From Novibacillus thermophilus (lineage in GTDB: Bacteria; Bacillota; Bacilli; Thermoactinomycetales; Novibacillaceae), in contig NZ_CP019699.1 in the NCBI RefSeq assembly GCF_002005165.1, positions 1,736,001 through 1,800,000 on the forward strand: 64,000 nucleotides of DNA, given 5' to 3'. Position numbers and translations under genes: made by a program. Below are positions 30,057 to 38,874 of this stretch, piece by piece. Every line of letters begins with the position of its first letter. The stretch's first letter is position 1. The notes under the pieces are model-generated. The model was not told the origin of the DNA. It did no database searches and saw nothing but the letters and a program-made list of their open reading frames with translations.

Positions 30057-31553
30057 ATGGAGAAAAGGGAGCAGTGGGGTTCGCGTGTCGGTTTTATTCT
30101 CGCTGCCGCCGGATCGGCTGTCGGACTGGGAAACATTTGGCGTTATCCATACATTGCATACGATAACGGCGGGGGCGCCTTTTTAATTCCGTATTTGTTT
30201 GCACTGTTCACCGCCGGGATCCCCATTTTGCTTTTGGAGTACGCCATCGGGCAAAAGATGCGCGGCTCAGCGCCTTTGTCCTTTCGACGTTTGAACGAGA
30301 AGTGGGAGTGGCTCGGATGGTGGCAGGCTGGCATCAGCTTCTTTATTGTGACGTATTACATGGTGATCATCGGCTGGTCCCTCAGCTTTACGTATTTCTC
30401 TTTCGGAAGACAGTGGGGTGAAGATACGGAAGCGTTTATGCTCGGGGATTACCTCGGAGTGGCGAATTTAACAGAGGGCAGCTGGTTCGGCGGATTACAG
30501 TGGAACGTCTTTGTCCCGGTCGTCATCATGTGGGCGATCACGTTCTACATCCTGTACCGCGGTGTCAGACGCGGGATCGAAACCGCAACGAAAATTTTGA
30601 TGCCCATTCTCGTCATCGTCATGATCATTATCACCATTCGCGGGATCACCCTGCCGGGGGCGAGCGCCGGGTTGAACGCTTTGCTGGAGCCCGATTGGAC
30701 GGCGATGGCCAATCCCCAAGTCTGGGTAGCCGCCTACGGTCAGATTTTCTTTTCCCTCAGCATTGCTTTTGCGATCATGATTACGTATTCCAGTTATTTA
30801 CCGAAAAAGACCGATTTGGCGAATAACGGGTTTATCGTTGCCTTTGCCAACAGCGGATTCGAGTTTTTGGCGGCCCTCGCTGTATTTGGAACAATCGGCT
30901 ACTTGGCGATGGTCAGCGGGGTCGGCGTCGACGAGGCAGTCAACAGCGGGATCGTCCTCGCGTTCATCGTCTTCCCGCAAATTATAAACACCTTGCCGGG
31001 AATGAATGACTTGTTCGGCTTCTTATTCTTTGGGGCGTTAACGTTAGCGGGTCTCACATCTGCTATCTCCATCGCCGAAGTGTGCATTTCCGCCGTCCGA
31101 GAAAAGTTCAACTTGACGCGTGACCGGGCTGTCATTTGGGTGTGCGGCATCGGTTTTCTCGTCAGCATGATTTACGTGACGTCCGGAGGTTTGAACTTCC
31201 TCGACATCGTCGATTACGCCGTGAACCAGTTCGGCATCGTCTTTGCCGGGTTAGTGGAGGTCATTCTGCTCAGCTGGTTTTACAAACTGACCACGTTTCG
31301 AGATCACATCAACGAACTGTCCGATCTGAGAATCGGCGGTTGGTGGGACGTCTGTCTGAAGTACGTGACGCCGATCGTCCTTATTGTCATGGGCGGCATG
31401 AATGTGTACAACGAAATTGTGGAAGGTCCGTACGGCGGATATCCTTTTGGACAAGTGGCCATTGCTGGGTACGCCGTGGCCATCGGCGTCATCATCGTAG
31501 GGTTTATCTTCCAAAATATGAAATGGCGAAGTGAGGGGGCGATGGATACATGA
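30057..31553 (+). CDS. Sodium-dependent amino-acid transporter, NSS family
   Basis: A 498-residue symporter of the neurotransmitter:sodium symporter family. The first helix has the sodium/substrate site SRVGFILAAAGSAVGLGNIWRYP-type signature (residues about 8-30), and about twelve membrane segments are visible. Bacterial members take up amino acids with Na+. ATG 30057 follows AGGGAGGAGAG. The small protein overlapping its stop codon is the accessory subunit seen in the MetPS-type systems, so methionine or alanine are plausible substrates, though unproved. Confidence 0.93.
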   Translation: MEKREQWGSRVGFILAAAGSAVGLGNIWRYPYIAYDNGGGAFLIPYLFALFTAGIPILLLEYAIGQKMRGSAPLSFRRLNEKWEWLGWWQAGISFFIVTYYMVIIGWSLSFTYFSFGRQWGEDTEAFMLGDYLGVANLTEGSWFGGLQWNVFVPVVIMWAITFYILYRGVRRGIETATKILMPILVIVMIIITIRGITLPGASAGLNALLEPDWTAMANPQVWVAAYGQIFFSLSIAFAIMITYSSYLPKKTDLANNGFIVAFANSGFEFLAALAVFGTIGYLAMVSGVGVDEAVNSGIVLAFIVFPQIINTLPGMNDLFGFLFFGALTLAGLTSAISIAEVCISAVREKFNLTRDRAVIWVCGIGFLVSMIYVTSGGLNFLDIVDYAVNQFGIVFAGLVEVILLSWFYKLTTFRDHINELSDLRIGGWWDVCLKYVTPIVLIVMGGMNVYNEIVEGPYGGYPFGQVAIAGYAVAIGVIIVGFIFQNMKWRSEGAMDT

Positions 31554-31684
31554 GTGTGAGCGCCTGGGTCATGTTTGTGATCGGAGCTCTGCTGTTGTGG
31601 GGTGGGCTCGCCGCGTCCATTTACAATGCGGTAAAAGCCCGTAACAAGACGGATAGGAGTCAAGATTTTGCTGACCCGTCCTAG
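31550..31684 (+). CDS. MetS-like small subunit of the NSS transporter
   Basis: A 44-residue single-helix protein (MSVSAWVMFVIGALLLWGG, then a charged tail). Its ATG overlaps the transporter's stop in an ATGA junction. This size, topology and position are those of MetS, the small partner required by MetP in Corynebacterium and found with many bacterial NSS transporters. Confidence 0.85.
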   Translation: MSVSAWVMFVIGALLLWGGLAASIYNAVKARNKTDRSQDFADPS

Positions 31685-31688
31685 AAGG

Positions 31689-31726
31689 AAAAAACCCTCC
31701 CGTACACTTCGGCGGGAGGGTTTTGA
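31689..31726. terminator. Bidirectional terminator between the symporter and lytH
   Basis: AAAACCCTCCCG pairs with CGGGAGGGTTTT. A-rich sequence on the left and T-rich on the right give a U-tract for both the plus-strand symporter operon and the minus-strand lytH gene. Confidence 0.92.
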
Positions 31727-31731
31727 AACTT

Positions 31732-32742
31732 CTAAGAATGCTGTTCCTGTGCCCTCTTTCGTGTCTCCCGTTCCCACTTCCGCAAGTACGGGTACGGGTC
31801 AAAGGACCACTGGGTGTGCCCGTTGAATTTGTACATCCCGTAGTGCAAATGGGGCGGGAACTTTCCAGCTGTGCCCGGAGGCCCGTAGCCGGAGTTCCCG
31901 ACATATCCCAGTAGATCACCCGGTTTTACGATCATTCCTGTGTGCAGGTCTTCATGAAAACGGCCTAAATGTGCGTAATAATGGTAGTTGTTGTGTACAT
32001 CCCTGATCCCGACGCGCCAACCGCCAAATTTATTCCAGCCCTTCACTTCGACAAAACCGTAACTCGTGCTGTACACCGGTACGCCGTGGCCGGCAAAAAT
32101 ATCGGTTCCTTCGTGAATGCGGCGGCCGCCCCAGCCTCGTTTCGCTCCCCACGTGCTGCGATACGTGTAATTGTGGTGGAGCGACACCGGAAAGTGGTGC
32201 TCGTCTAGATCCATCGTATTCAATGTTGCGTAGATCTTTGCGATGTGGCTAATGACATCGACGGCGACGGGATGTTGATACAGATGCCAAACGCCGATGC
32301 GCAAGCTGGTCCAGTCCGAACCATATCCCTGCAAATAACGGACAACTGCGACTAAGGCGTCTTCCGCGTCGTCGGCATCTGCTCGTCCGTCACCGTTCCC
32401 GTCTTGCCCCATGCCGTTAAACAGTCTAATGGACACCGGGTTCGTGTCTGTCGGATCCGGATTTAACGGTCCCGACCACTTCTCAGTCGGAATGCGGATG
32501 GCAATGAGATCTTCCGCATCGGCATCCGGAAGATCGTTTCGAGCATTGCGGACGTTTCGTTCATACTGATCGACAGCGGCTAGGAAATACCACGGGATGC
32601 CGCTTAACGCCTCCATGTGTCGAAAAAGTTGCTCCCGTTGCGTAACAGTGTTGGCTTCCTCAGATTCCGTGGCCGTTGCTGGAGGCTGCCATACGGTCGC
32701 GGTGAAAATCAGCATCAACCACACGGTGATTACGCGGCGCAT
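31732..32742 (-). CDS. lytH: Sporulation L-Ala-D-Glu endopeptidase LytH (M23 family)
   Basis: Exported peptidase of 336 residues: signal peptide (RRVITVWLMLIFTATVW), a lysozyme-like domain (about 40-180) and a C-terminal M23 LytM domain. Zinc ligands are visible in HEGTD (His-x3-Asp) and in PPHLHYG (His-x-His). In Bacillus subtilis LytH (YunA) trims the L-Ala side chains of spore cortex peptidoglycan under sigma-K. The ATG (32742-32740) follows GGTGAG. It lies close to yunB, as in relatives. Confidence 0.9.
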   Translation of the reverse strand: MRRVITVWLMLIFTATVWQPPATATESEEANTVTQREQLFRHMEALSGIPWYFLAAVDQYERNVRNARNDLPDADAEDLIAIRIPTEKWSGPLNPDPTDTNPVSIRLFNGMGQDGNGDGRADADDAEDALVAVVRYLQGYGSDWTSLRIGVWHLYQHPVAVDVISHIAKIYATLNTMDLDEHHFPVSLHHNYTYRSTWGAKRGWGGRRIHEGTDIFAGHGVPVYSTSYGFVEVKGWNKFGGWRVGIRDVHNNYHYYAHLGRFHEDLHTGMIVKPGDLLGYVGNSGYGPPGTAGKFPPHLHYGMYKFNGHTQWSFDPYPYLRKWERETRKRAQEQHS

Positions 32743-32822
32743 TGGCACTCACCCGATTCTAAGACGTATCAACGTTTAGTGTAAACAGGTGGGGAGCCCT
32801 TAGTATGCCATTTATTGTTATT

Positions 32823-33305
32823 TTAAAATCGCAAGGAGTAACCCCTCGTCCGAGTGGGACTCCCAGGCAAGAGGCGGACGTCCATGGAGATGAACAGCAA
32901 GGAGAGCAAGCCAAAAAACAAATTGAGCAGGCTGATGCCTTGTGTGTAGTTGTACAGACGTACCTGTTCGGCGCCGCTCTCTAACGCTTGCATTTGCGGC
33001 AACAGTCCATAACTTCCGAAGATCGTCAAAGACAGCATGATGAAAAGCAAGGCACTCACCCATTTAAGCAGGCGTTTCGGGCGTTCGGCACGGAAGGTGC
33101 GCACGAGCGAAATGAGGAGCGTAACGAAGCCGAGAATGAGGCCCAATTGGAAGGAAATCGGTAACAACACATTCGCCGTTTGGTAGAACTGTTCTTCAGA
33201 GAAATGGGCTCTGAGCGCCGGAGCCAGTACGAGCGTGATAAATCCGATTGAACCTATCCAAAGGGACAGGGCAGTTAAGAACAGCCAGTTTATAACTGCA
33301 CGCAT
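32823..33305 (-). CDS. DUF4149-type membrane protein
   Basis: A 160-residue protein with four hydrophobic segments; the first reads NWLFLTALSLWIGSIGFITLVLAP, where the WIGSIGF and LAP residues are those of the DUF4149 family (TMEM205-like). ATG 33305 follows GGGAGGCGCTGAC. Function unknown. Confidence 0.75.
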   Translation of the reverse strand: MRAVINWLFLTALSLWIGSIGFITLVLAPALRAHFSEEQFYQTANVLLPISFQLGLILGFVTLLISLVRTFRAERPKRLLKWVSALLFIMLSLTIFGSYGLLPQMQALESGAEQVRLYNYTQGISLLNLFFGLLSLLFISMDVRLLPGSPTRTRGYSLRF

Positions 33306-33470
33306 GTCAGCGCCTCCCTCGATGGACACATCATTTTTTTACCATTGTAACACGAATAGACCGTTTGCGACTACAGAAGGACACACGGGTCTCTGCTGTT
33401 GCAATGGCGTCGAATTTATGTTTTCATTCTAATATACATTGAAGCACGATGGATAAGGATGTGAACAACG

Positions 33471-34355
33471 GTGACAACTATCGATCAGCGAAAGCCGGAG
33501 TGGTTGAAAATAAATCTGAAGACCAATCAAAACTTTAAAGAAATCAAGCAGATGATGCGGAACAAAACACTACATACTGTCTGCGAAGAAGCGCGCTGTC
33601 CGAACATTTACGAATGCTGGGCGAACCGGACAGCCACCTTTATGATTTTAGGAGATGTGTGTACTCGGGCATGCCGGTTTTGTGCGGTGAAAACGGGACT
33701 TCCGACTGAACTGGACTGGGCAGAGCCGAAACGGGTGGCAGAAGCTGTGGAACAAATGGGATTGCGACACGCCGTTGTCACGTCCGTGGCGCGAGATGAT
33801 TTGCGGGACGGGGGCGCGTCGATATTTGCCGCGACGATAAAAGCCATACGTCAGCGCAATCCGTTGACGAGCGTTGAAGTGTTAATTCCGGATTTTCAGG
33901 GAAAAACCGAAGCACTCCAAATCGTGATGGACGCAAGGCCAGACATTTTGAATCACAACATCGAAACGGTGGCGCGGTTGTCCGACAGGGTACGCTCGAA
34001 GGCAAAGTACCACCGTACTTTGGAACTTCTGGCTCGCGCCAAGGAGATGCAGCCTGAGATTCCCACGAAATCAAGTATTATGATCGGACTGGGAGAAACG
34101 TGGGACGAGATTTTGCACACAATGGATGACTTACGTGCCCACCATGTTGACATTTTAACGATTGGACAGTACTTACAACCGACCCGGAAACATTTAAAAG
34201 TGGAAAAGTATTACACGCCCAATGAGTTTGCCGAATTGAAAGAAGAAGGCATGAAACGCGGTTTCCGTCACGTCGAATCAGGTCCGCTCGTGCGCAGTTC
34301 TTACCACGCGCACGAACAGGTTAAAGCGGCACAAACACACAAGCAAGCACAATAA
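33471..34355 (+). CDS. lipA: Lipoyl synthase LipA
   Basis: Radical SAM enzyme that inserts two sulfur atoms into octanoyl groups on lipoyl domains. The 294-residue protein has both clusters: the auxiliary Cys38-x4-Cys43-x5-Cys49 motif ([12 protein letters not shown]) and the radical [11 protein letters not shown] (Cys64, 68, 71), plus the conserved [10 protein letters not shown] and the C-terminal RSSYHA serine motif. It starts with GTG 33471. Its iron-sulfur clusters would depend on the Suf system in this window. Confidence 0.97.
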   Translation: MTTIDQRKPEWLKINLKTNQNFKEIKQMMRNKTLHTVCEEARCPNIYECWANRTATFMILGDVCTRACRFCAVKTGLPTELDWAEPKRVAEAVEQMGLRHAVVTSVARDDLRDGGASIFAATIKAIRQRNPLTSVEVLIPDFQGKTEALQIVMDARPDILNHNIETVARLSDRVRSKAKYHRTLELLARAKEMQPEIPTKSSIMIGLGETWDEILHTMDDLRAHHVDILTIGQYLQPTRKHLKVEKYYTPNEFAELKEEGMKRGFRHVESGPLVRSSYHAHEQVKAAQTHKQAQ

Positions 34356-34371
34356 ACTAGTACAGTAAAAG

Positions 34372-34404
34372 AAACAGCCATGGGGATATCTCCATGGCTG
34401 TTTG
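34372..34404. terminator. Terminator between lipA and the yutC-like gene
   Basis: AAACAGCCATGG and CCATGGCTGTTT form a perfect 12-bp stem around GGATATCT. Short T-rich tails lie on both sides, so it could serve both convergent genes. Confidence 0.8.
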
Positions 34405-34408
34405 TCAG

Positions 34409-35167
34409 TTATCGGTTGTTTCCGCCCGTACGCATGCGTCCGCCCGTTCCGGCATCGTCAAACTCGCTAATGCCGTTGTCGATGCCGTTACCGTTTCTGT
34501 TGTTTGCGTTGGGACGGGGCGGTGTGTCATCTCCCATTTCACGTAACATGTCACTAATTTGATCGCGATAGTCTGCGGCATTTCCGTTATTCGTCAAGCG
34601 ATCTCCGATTTGTGTCATCCGCTGGCGCATGTCTTCATCGTCGGTGACATGCACTTTGTAGTAGCGGGGAACAACGGACAATGCAGACCTGCGAACTTTG
34701 TCAACGGTTTTGGCTTCTAGCGCCTTGCCTTCTCCATCATCGACACCGATAAACACATGATCGTCTGTGACGAGCACAAGGGCGTCGTTTATATCCGGAA
34801 ATGCCGTCACGAGAGAACCGATCTGATGCGCCAGTGCGTCACGGTCGACGTAAAACTCCGGACGTTGTGTCCCTCTCCCATCGTCATTCCCGCCGTCAGC
34901 AGGATTGTAGCGCACAAATCCGATTTCGTTTTGGTTGCGAACGGCACGGGTCGGGTCGTTTCGGGGACCAGGCGCATCGTTGTCTATCGTTCCGTTTCGA
35001 CTGCTGATGAACCGGTTCCCGTAGTAGTTGCCGTTCCCGTCTTCTTGGTACAGCGCATTGTTCTGTCTGTTGTTTACGTCGTCGGGACGTTCGGCCGGTG
35101 TACAGGCTGTGGAGATCAGTGTAAACACAACCAGCCCGATGATGGAGAGTGACCATGTTGACCTCAC
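34409..35167 (-). CDS. yutC: YhcN/YlaJ family sporulation lipoprotein (YutC-like)
   Basis: A 252-residue lipoprotein. The N-terminus has a signal peptide ending LISTAC, so Cys is lipid-modified; the YhcN/YlaJ domain (about 110-200) contains VTAFPDINDALVLVTDDHVFIGV and YKVHVTDDEDMRQRM. The tail is Asn/Gly/Arg-rich. Family members accumulate in spore inner membrane and coats. GTG 35167 follows AGGAGGTGGTACCCA. The position next to lipA and yutD is the one seen in Bacillus. Confidence 0.85.
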   Translation of the reverse strand: MRSTWSLSIIGLVVFTLISTACTPAERPDDVNNRQNNALYQEDGNGNYYGNRFISSRNGTIDNDAPGPRNDPTRAVRNQNEIGFVRYNPADGGNDDGRGTQRPEFYVDRDALAHQIGSLVTAFPDINDALVLVTDDHVFIGVDDGEGKALEAKTVDKVRRSALSVVPRYYKVHVTDDEDMRQRMTQIGDRLTNNGNAADYRDQISDMLREMGDDTPPRPNANNRNGNGIDNGISEFDDAGTGGRMRTGGNNR

Positions 35168-35317
35168 TGGGTACCACCTCCTGTGAGCTATAGTACCCTG
35201 GCACGGACAGGTCAACCCCTGACAAAAAACGCGCCCTTTGCCAGATGCTAGCAGCATCCGACACCTTTTGATACAATATACCTAGACCGATGTGTTGTTA
35301 AGTAAGGATGGGTAGTG

Positions 35318-35629
35318 ATGATTCGCGTACAACAAAACGTCTACGAATTAGTCACCGACTACAAGAACGCTTGGAATCAGGAAATATTCCGCGAGCGGTA
35401 CTGCGAAGTACTGGGGAAGTACGATTATATCGTGGGAGACTGGGGATACGGACAGTTGAGGCTAAAAGGGTTTTTTTCAGACAAAAACCCGAAGGCCAAA
35501 CGACATTCACGCATCTCCCAGCTGGAGGAGTACGTGTACGAGTACTGTAACTTCGGGTGTGCTTACTTTGTCCTGCGAAAAGTTTCCGATCGAAAAGGGA
35601 AAAAGACGGCCCATAACCTCAAGGGTTAG
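35318..35629 (+). CDS. yutD: DUF1027 family protein YutD
   Basis: A 103-residue protein with the YutD signatures YDYIVGDWGYGQLRLKGF and YCNFGCAYFVLRKV. Function is unknown. ATG 35318 is used; a GTG one codon upstream is equally in frame. Its end overlaps the convergent neighbour by four bases. Confidence 0.9.
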   Translation: MIRVQQNVYELVTDYKNAWNQEIFRERYCEVLGKYDYIVGDWGYGQLRLKGFFSDKNPKAKRHSRISQLEEYVYEYCNFGCAYFVLRKVSDRKGKKTAHNLKG

Positions 35630-35910
35630 TACTCGGATTCGTCCTCTGTCACTTCTTCCCGCCGGTTGGGGTCGTCGTGGGTAGGATGGGCGAACGCATC
35701 TCGTCGCTTCAATCCGGCGTGGAACTCCCGGTCTTCGTACGTAAACCGCGGAGCGGCGTGTTGTGAAGCAGTATAAGGCGTTTCCTTCCCGAGCACGTCT
35801 TCGTTTGTGGCGGCGCCGTACGGCCCTTCAGGGAATTCTTCGGGAATCATGTCATTGCGCTGCGATTCGACAGTGGCGGTGTCCGTGTACGGTGTGTTCT
35901 TATTTTTCAT
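35626..35910 (-). CDS. Small conserved hydrophilic protein
   Basis: A 94-residue, very hydrophilic protein (MKNKNTPYTDTATVESQRND, PEEFPEGPYGA, FTYEDREFHAGL, AHPTHDDP). Similar short proteins are common in spore-forming Bacilli and are annotated only as cytosolic or hypothetical. The ATG follows GAGAGGGAGG. Composition suggests little fixed fold. Confidence 0.7.
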   Translation of the reverse strand: MKNKNTPYTDTATVESQRNDMIPEEFPEGPYGAATNEDVLGKETPYTASQHAAPRFTYEDREFHAGLKRRDAFAHPTHDDPNRREEVTEDESEY

Positions 35911-35990
35911 GATGGTGAACCTCCCTCTCGTTTAATGCGGCGAACACTTATCGGTAGGGTTCCGCACAGGAGGGAGGTTTTATGCGTTCT

Positions 35991-36266
35991 TTACAGTATG
36001 ACTTCGTGCAGAAAATCTTTCAGCTCCCGGGCTTCTTCTTCGGACAGCCGGTACGCGTGCTCTAAATACCCTGGTGCTTCCAGGTCATCCGCACCGATCA
36101 CTGCAAATCGATTGGACTGAATGTCCAACACTAACTTTTTTCCGTAAAAGCGTTCAGTTCCGACTATGGCCAAGTCGAACCGGTTCGTTTCTCCGACAAA
36201 GCTGACGAAGCGTATTTGCGTGTCTTCGGTCTCATCGTATAAAAAGTACTGGTCTTCTTCTGACAT
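35991..36266 (-). CDS. DUF3055 family protein
   Basis: A 91-residue protein matching the DUF3055 family: YFLYDETEDTQIRFVSFVGE, RFDLAIVGTERFYGKKLVLD and a C-terminal acidic helix. Start ATG 36266 follows AAGGGGAAA. Function unknown, limited to Bacilli. Confidence 0.8.
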   Translation of the reverse strand: MSEEDQYFLYDETEDTQIRFVSFVGETNRFDLAIVGTERFYGKKLVLDIQSNRFAVIGADDLEAPGYLEHAYRLSEEEARELKDFLHEVIL

Positions 36267-36354
36267 GTCGCATTTCCCCTTCGCATCACTTTCCATTCAT
36301 TATACATGATTGAGAAAAGGTGCAGAGGGGAATGGCGGTATTTTCTCGCGGATT

Positions 36355-36876
36355 TCACCTGAACAGTTGAGATAAACGCAGCACGCCGTCTCTTTTGCGC
36401 TTCGTTTTTCCTGTATCGCCTGCGGCTTCAAGCCGTTGTTGGAATGTGGCGTTGCGAATTTCCAATTTCAGCTGGTCTTGTTTCTTGCGGACAGCTTCGG
36501 TGCCGGATTGCAGCTCTTCGAGGATCTCAAGAATCTGTTGTTGAACGCGTTCCACATTTTTCAGGCGAACGGTTACGGTTTGCAGTTCATTCTGTACGGT
36601 CGGAGAGGTGGACGGATTTTGTCTAGAAGGCCAGCGGCCGCTTTTTACTAAGTCCTCGCGCACCTGTTTCAGTGTCTTCTTCCCCGTTTTCAGCTGTTCC
36701 TGTACGTCTCGCAAGGCTTTGAGTCCCGATTCGGTCAGGAGGTAGTGGCCGCGTTTGTTCAATTCAGGGCGGATGTAATCAGAAAAAGCGTCAATCCACT
36801 TGCGAACGGTGCGGGCGTGCACATTTAATTTTTCAGCTGCCTCGCTCGTCGTGAAAAACTTTTTGGACTCTTCCAT
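36355..36876 (-). CDS. racA: RacA-like chromosome anchoring protein (MerR-type HTH)
   Basis: A 173-residue protein: N-terminal MerR-like winged helix (FFTTSEAAEKLNVHARTVRKWI), a linker, a coiled coil (LQTVTVRLKNVERVQQQILEILEEL, about 100-150) and a basic tail (KTKRKRDGVLRL). That plan, and the 170-185 residue length, are those of RacA, which binds DNA near the origin and fixes it to the cell pole at sporulation. A plain MerR-like regulator is the alternative. ATG 36876 follows AGAGGAG. Confidence 0.65.
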   Translation of the reverse strand: MEESKKFFTTSEAAEKLNVHARTVRKWIDAFSDYIRPELNKRGHYLLTESGLKALRDVQEQLKTGKKTLKQVREDLVKSGRWPSRQNPSTSPTVQNELQTVTVRLKNVERVQQQILEILEELQSGTEAVRKKQDQLKLEIRNATFQQRLEAAGDTGKTKRKRDGVLRLSQLFR

Positions 36877-37136
36877 CGCGATCGCTCCTCTTTCCATTAG
36901 TGGTGATGTTTATGACATTCGTGATGAACGGACGGACTCCTGCACGCCCGACAAACGAAGTCAACAGACGGCAAACAAAGTCACATTGCGACAAAACAGA
37001 CCATGGGGAATCAGCAGCCAGGACTCCGTTTTTTGGATGGACAGAGGAGGGCGCGACATGTCGATTTGTTGAACACGTTAAGCTATACTTAGCGTGAAAA
37101 AGCTAAAAAGACTGTTTCGAGGAGGAGCCAGACACA

Positions 37137-37574
37137 GTGTATGGAATTGATTTTGAGCGGATCGAGGAGCAGCTGGCTTACTTGCGGACGTGTCTAAACG
37201 TGTTGGATGACGTCATTCCGCTGGAAAGTGAGCCGGCCCAATTTGCTGCTGCCCGGGCACTCCATGTTGCGATTGAGTGCGTCACCGACATCGGCAATGC
37301 CCTCATTGACGGTTTCTTCATGCGCGACCCGGGAAGTTATGAAGACATCGTTGAAATTTTGAAGGACGAGAATGTCCTGCCAGAAGAGGAAGGAGAACAG
37401 ATTAAGCGCCTTGTGGAGTGCCGGCGGAAGCTCGTCGTTCAGTACACGGATGTGGACAAGAAAGAACTCGAACGCTTGACCACACTGGCTGACGCGTTAA
37501 AGCCGTTTTCGCGGCGCATCGGAGAATACCTCAAACAGGAACTAGGAGAGAACGTTCCTCCCTTTGACATTTAG
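37137..37574 (+). CDS. yutE: DUF86/HepT-like HEPN protein (YutE-like)
   Basis: A 145-residue all-helical protein of the DUF86/HepT group. In toxin members the HEPN RNase motif is RNxLVHxY; here the same place reads RRKLVVQY (residues 96-103), with the catalytic His replaced by Val. No MntA-type nucleotidyltransferase gene lies next to it. So this is probably a housekeeping relative without RNase activity. It starts with GTG 37137 behind GAGGAGGAG. Confidence 0.8.
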   Translation: MYGIDFERIEEQLAYLRTCLNVLDDVIPLESEPAQFAAARALHVAIECVTDIGNALIDGFFMRDPGSYEDIVEILKDENVLPEEEGEQIKRLVECRRKLVVQYTDVDKKELERLTTLADALKPFSRRIGEYLKQELGENVPPFDI

Positions 37575-37634
37575 AGAATGACTATTTCCGTACGGTGTTG
37601 AATCAGGTACAATAGTACCAAGGAAGTGATCGTC

Positions 37635-38270
37635 TTGGGACAAACGTCCACCCGCACACAAATTCTCAACATGTTAAAGTTTCAAGGGCGATTGGCGGTC
37701 AGCGACATGGCTAAACAATTGGGGATTACGGAAATGGCTGTCCGCCGCCACCTCCATACACTTGAACGTGATGGCTTGATCCAGTCGACGCTCGTGCGAC
37801 AGTCGAAGGGGCGCCCGGCCAACTTGTACAGCCTGACATCAGCGGCAGAGGAACTGTTTCCAAAAAACTACCACACTCTGACGTTAGAACTGCTGGACGA
37901 CATTTGCGAAACGGACGGCAAAGAAGTCGTGGACGAACTGTTTAGGCGGCGAGAGGAGCGTTTAACAAACACGTACGCCCGTCAATTCGACGGCAAAAAT
38001 TTAGAAGACCGGGTAAAGGAACTGGCCGAGCTGCAAAATAGCAAGGGGTACATGGTCGAGTGGGACAAACTGGGCGAAGGCCGATACACATTCGTCGAGT
38101 ACAATTGTCCCATTGCCCAAGTAGCCAACCGGTACAACCAGGCGTGCCGTTGCGAGCTCGGATTTTTCCGCAATGTACTGGAGGGCGCCAGGGTAGAGCG
38201 ACCGGAGTGCAAGGCGAAGGGGGGCGCCAATTGCGTGTACTACATTGAAGCTGAACGGAAAGAAGCATAA
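37635..38270 (+). CDS. SufR-like iron-sulfur transcriptional regulator
   Basis: A 211-residue DNA-binding protein. The N-terminal DeoR/ArsR-like HTH (VSDMAKQLGITEMAVRRHLHTLERDGLI) is followed by a dimer region and a Cys-rich C-terminus: NCPIAQVANRYNQACRCE, then EC and NCVYY. The Cys-x12-Cys spacing followed by two more Cys is the pattern of SufR, a Fe-S binding repressor of suf genes. Starts TTG 37635 at eight bases behind AAGGAAG; GTG 37626 is in frame but overlaps the site. It lies beside a peroxiredoxin gene, not beside suf. Confidence 0.75.
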   Translation: MGQTSTRTQILNMLKFQGRLAVSDMAKQLGITEMAVRRHLHTLERDGLIQSTLVRQSKGRPANLYSLTSAAEELFPKNYHTLTLELLDDICETDGKEVVDELFRRREERLTNTYARQFDGKNLEDRVKELAELQNSKGYMVEWDKLGEGRYTFVEYNCPIAQVANRYNQACRCELGFFRNVLEGARVERPECKAKGGANCVYYIEAERKEA

Positions 38271-38360
38271 AACGGCTAGGCGGTTGTACTGTTTTTTGAC
38301 AGTCCGGTTTGTTAAAATAAATGGGAAGGTTCATTACATATTGTGAAGGAGGAAGGTAAC

Positions 38361-38831
38361 ATGGCGTTGGAAGTTGGCCAACAGGCTCCCGATTTTACAC
38401 TCAAATCTACAGGAGATCAGGATCAAGTCCGTCTTTCGGATTCTAAGGGAAAAAACGTCATCCTGCTGTTTTTCCCCTTTGCTTTCAGTCCGGTGTGTAC
38501 AGACGAACTGTGCGGAGTGAGTGATAACTTCTCCGAGTTTGCCGATCTCGATGCGGACGTCATGGCCGTAAGCGTTGACAGTCCGTTCGCCAATCGGGCG
38601 TTTGCAGAAGCAGAGAACATTCGCATTCCCCTCTTAAGCGACTTTAATAAAGACGTGTCAGAAAAGTATGGCGTTCTGTACGACTTGGGAGACTTTAAAG
38701 GCGTGGCGAAGCGTTCTGCATTCATCATCGACAAAAACGGTGTCATCCAATACGCCTGGTCGTCTGACGATCCGAAGCAAGTTCCGGACTTTAACGAGAT
38801 CAAGAACCGGCTGGCCGAGCTGAACACGTGA
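38361..38831 (+). CDS. Peroxiredoxin (AhpC/TSA family)
   Basis: Thiol peroxidase of 156 residues that reduces hydroperoxides. The active site FPFAFSPVCTDELCGVSD carries the peroxidatic Cys46 with the conserved Pro and Thr, plus Cys51, the arrangement of BCP/AhpE-like proteins in which the fifth residue after can act as resolving Cys. ATG 38361 follows GAAGGAGGAAGG. It has its own terminator. Confidence 0.9.
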   Translation: MALEVGQQAPDFTLKSTGDQDQVRLSDSKGKNVILLFFPFAFSPVCTDELCGVSDNFSEFADLDADVMAVSVDSPFANRAFAEAENIRIPLLSDFNKDVSEKYGVLYDLGDFKGVAKRSAFIIDKNGVIQYAWSSDDPKQVPDFNEIKNRLAELNT

Positions 38832-38842
38832 CGAATTTAGTC

Positions 38843-38874
38843 GCCAGACCTCCGTCGGGAGGTCTGGTTTTTTT
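38843..38874 (+). terminator. Terminator after the peroxiredoxin gene
   Basis: CCAGACCTCC pairs with GGAGGTCTGG around GTCG, followed by seven T residues that touch the stop of the convergent hxlR-type gene. Confidence 0.93.

Noticed and set aside
37137-37574. HepT toxin of a HEPN/MNT toxin-antitoxin pair
   Set aside because: The catalytic His of the HEPN motif is absent and no MntA-type gene is adjacent.
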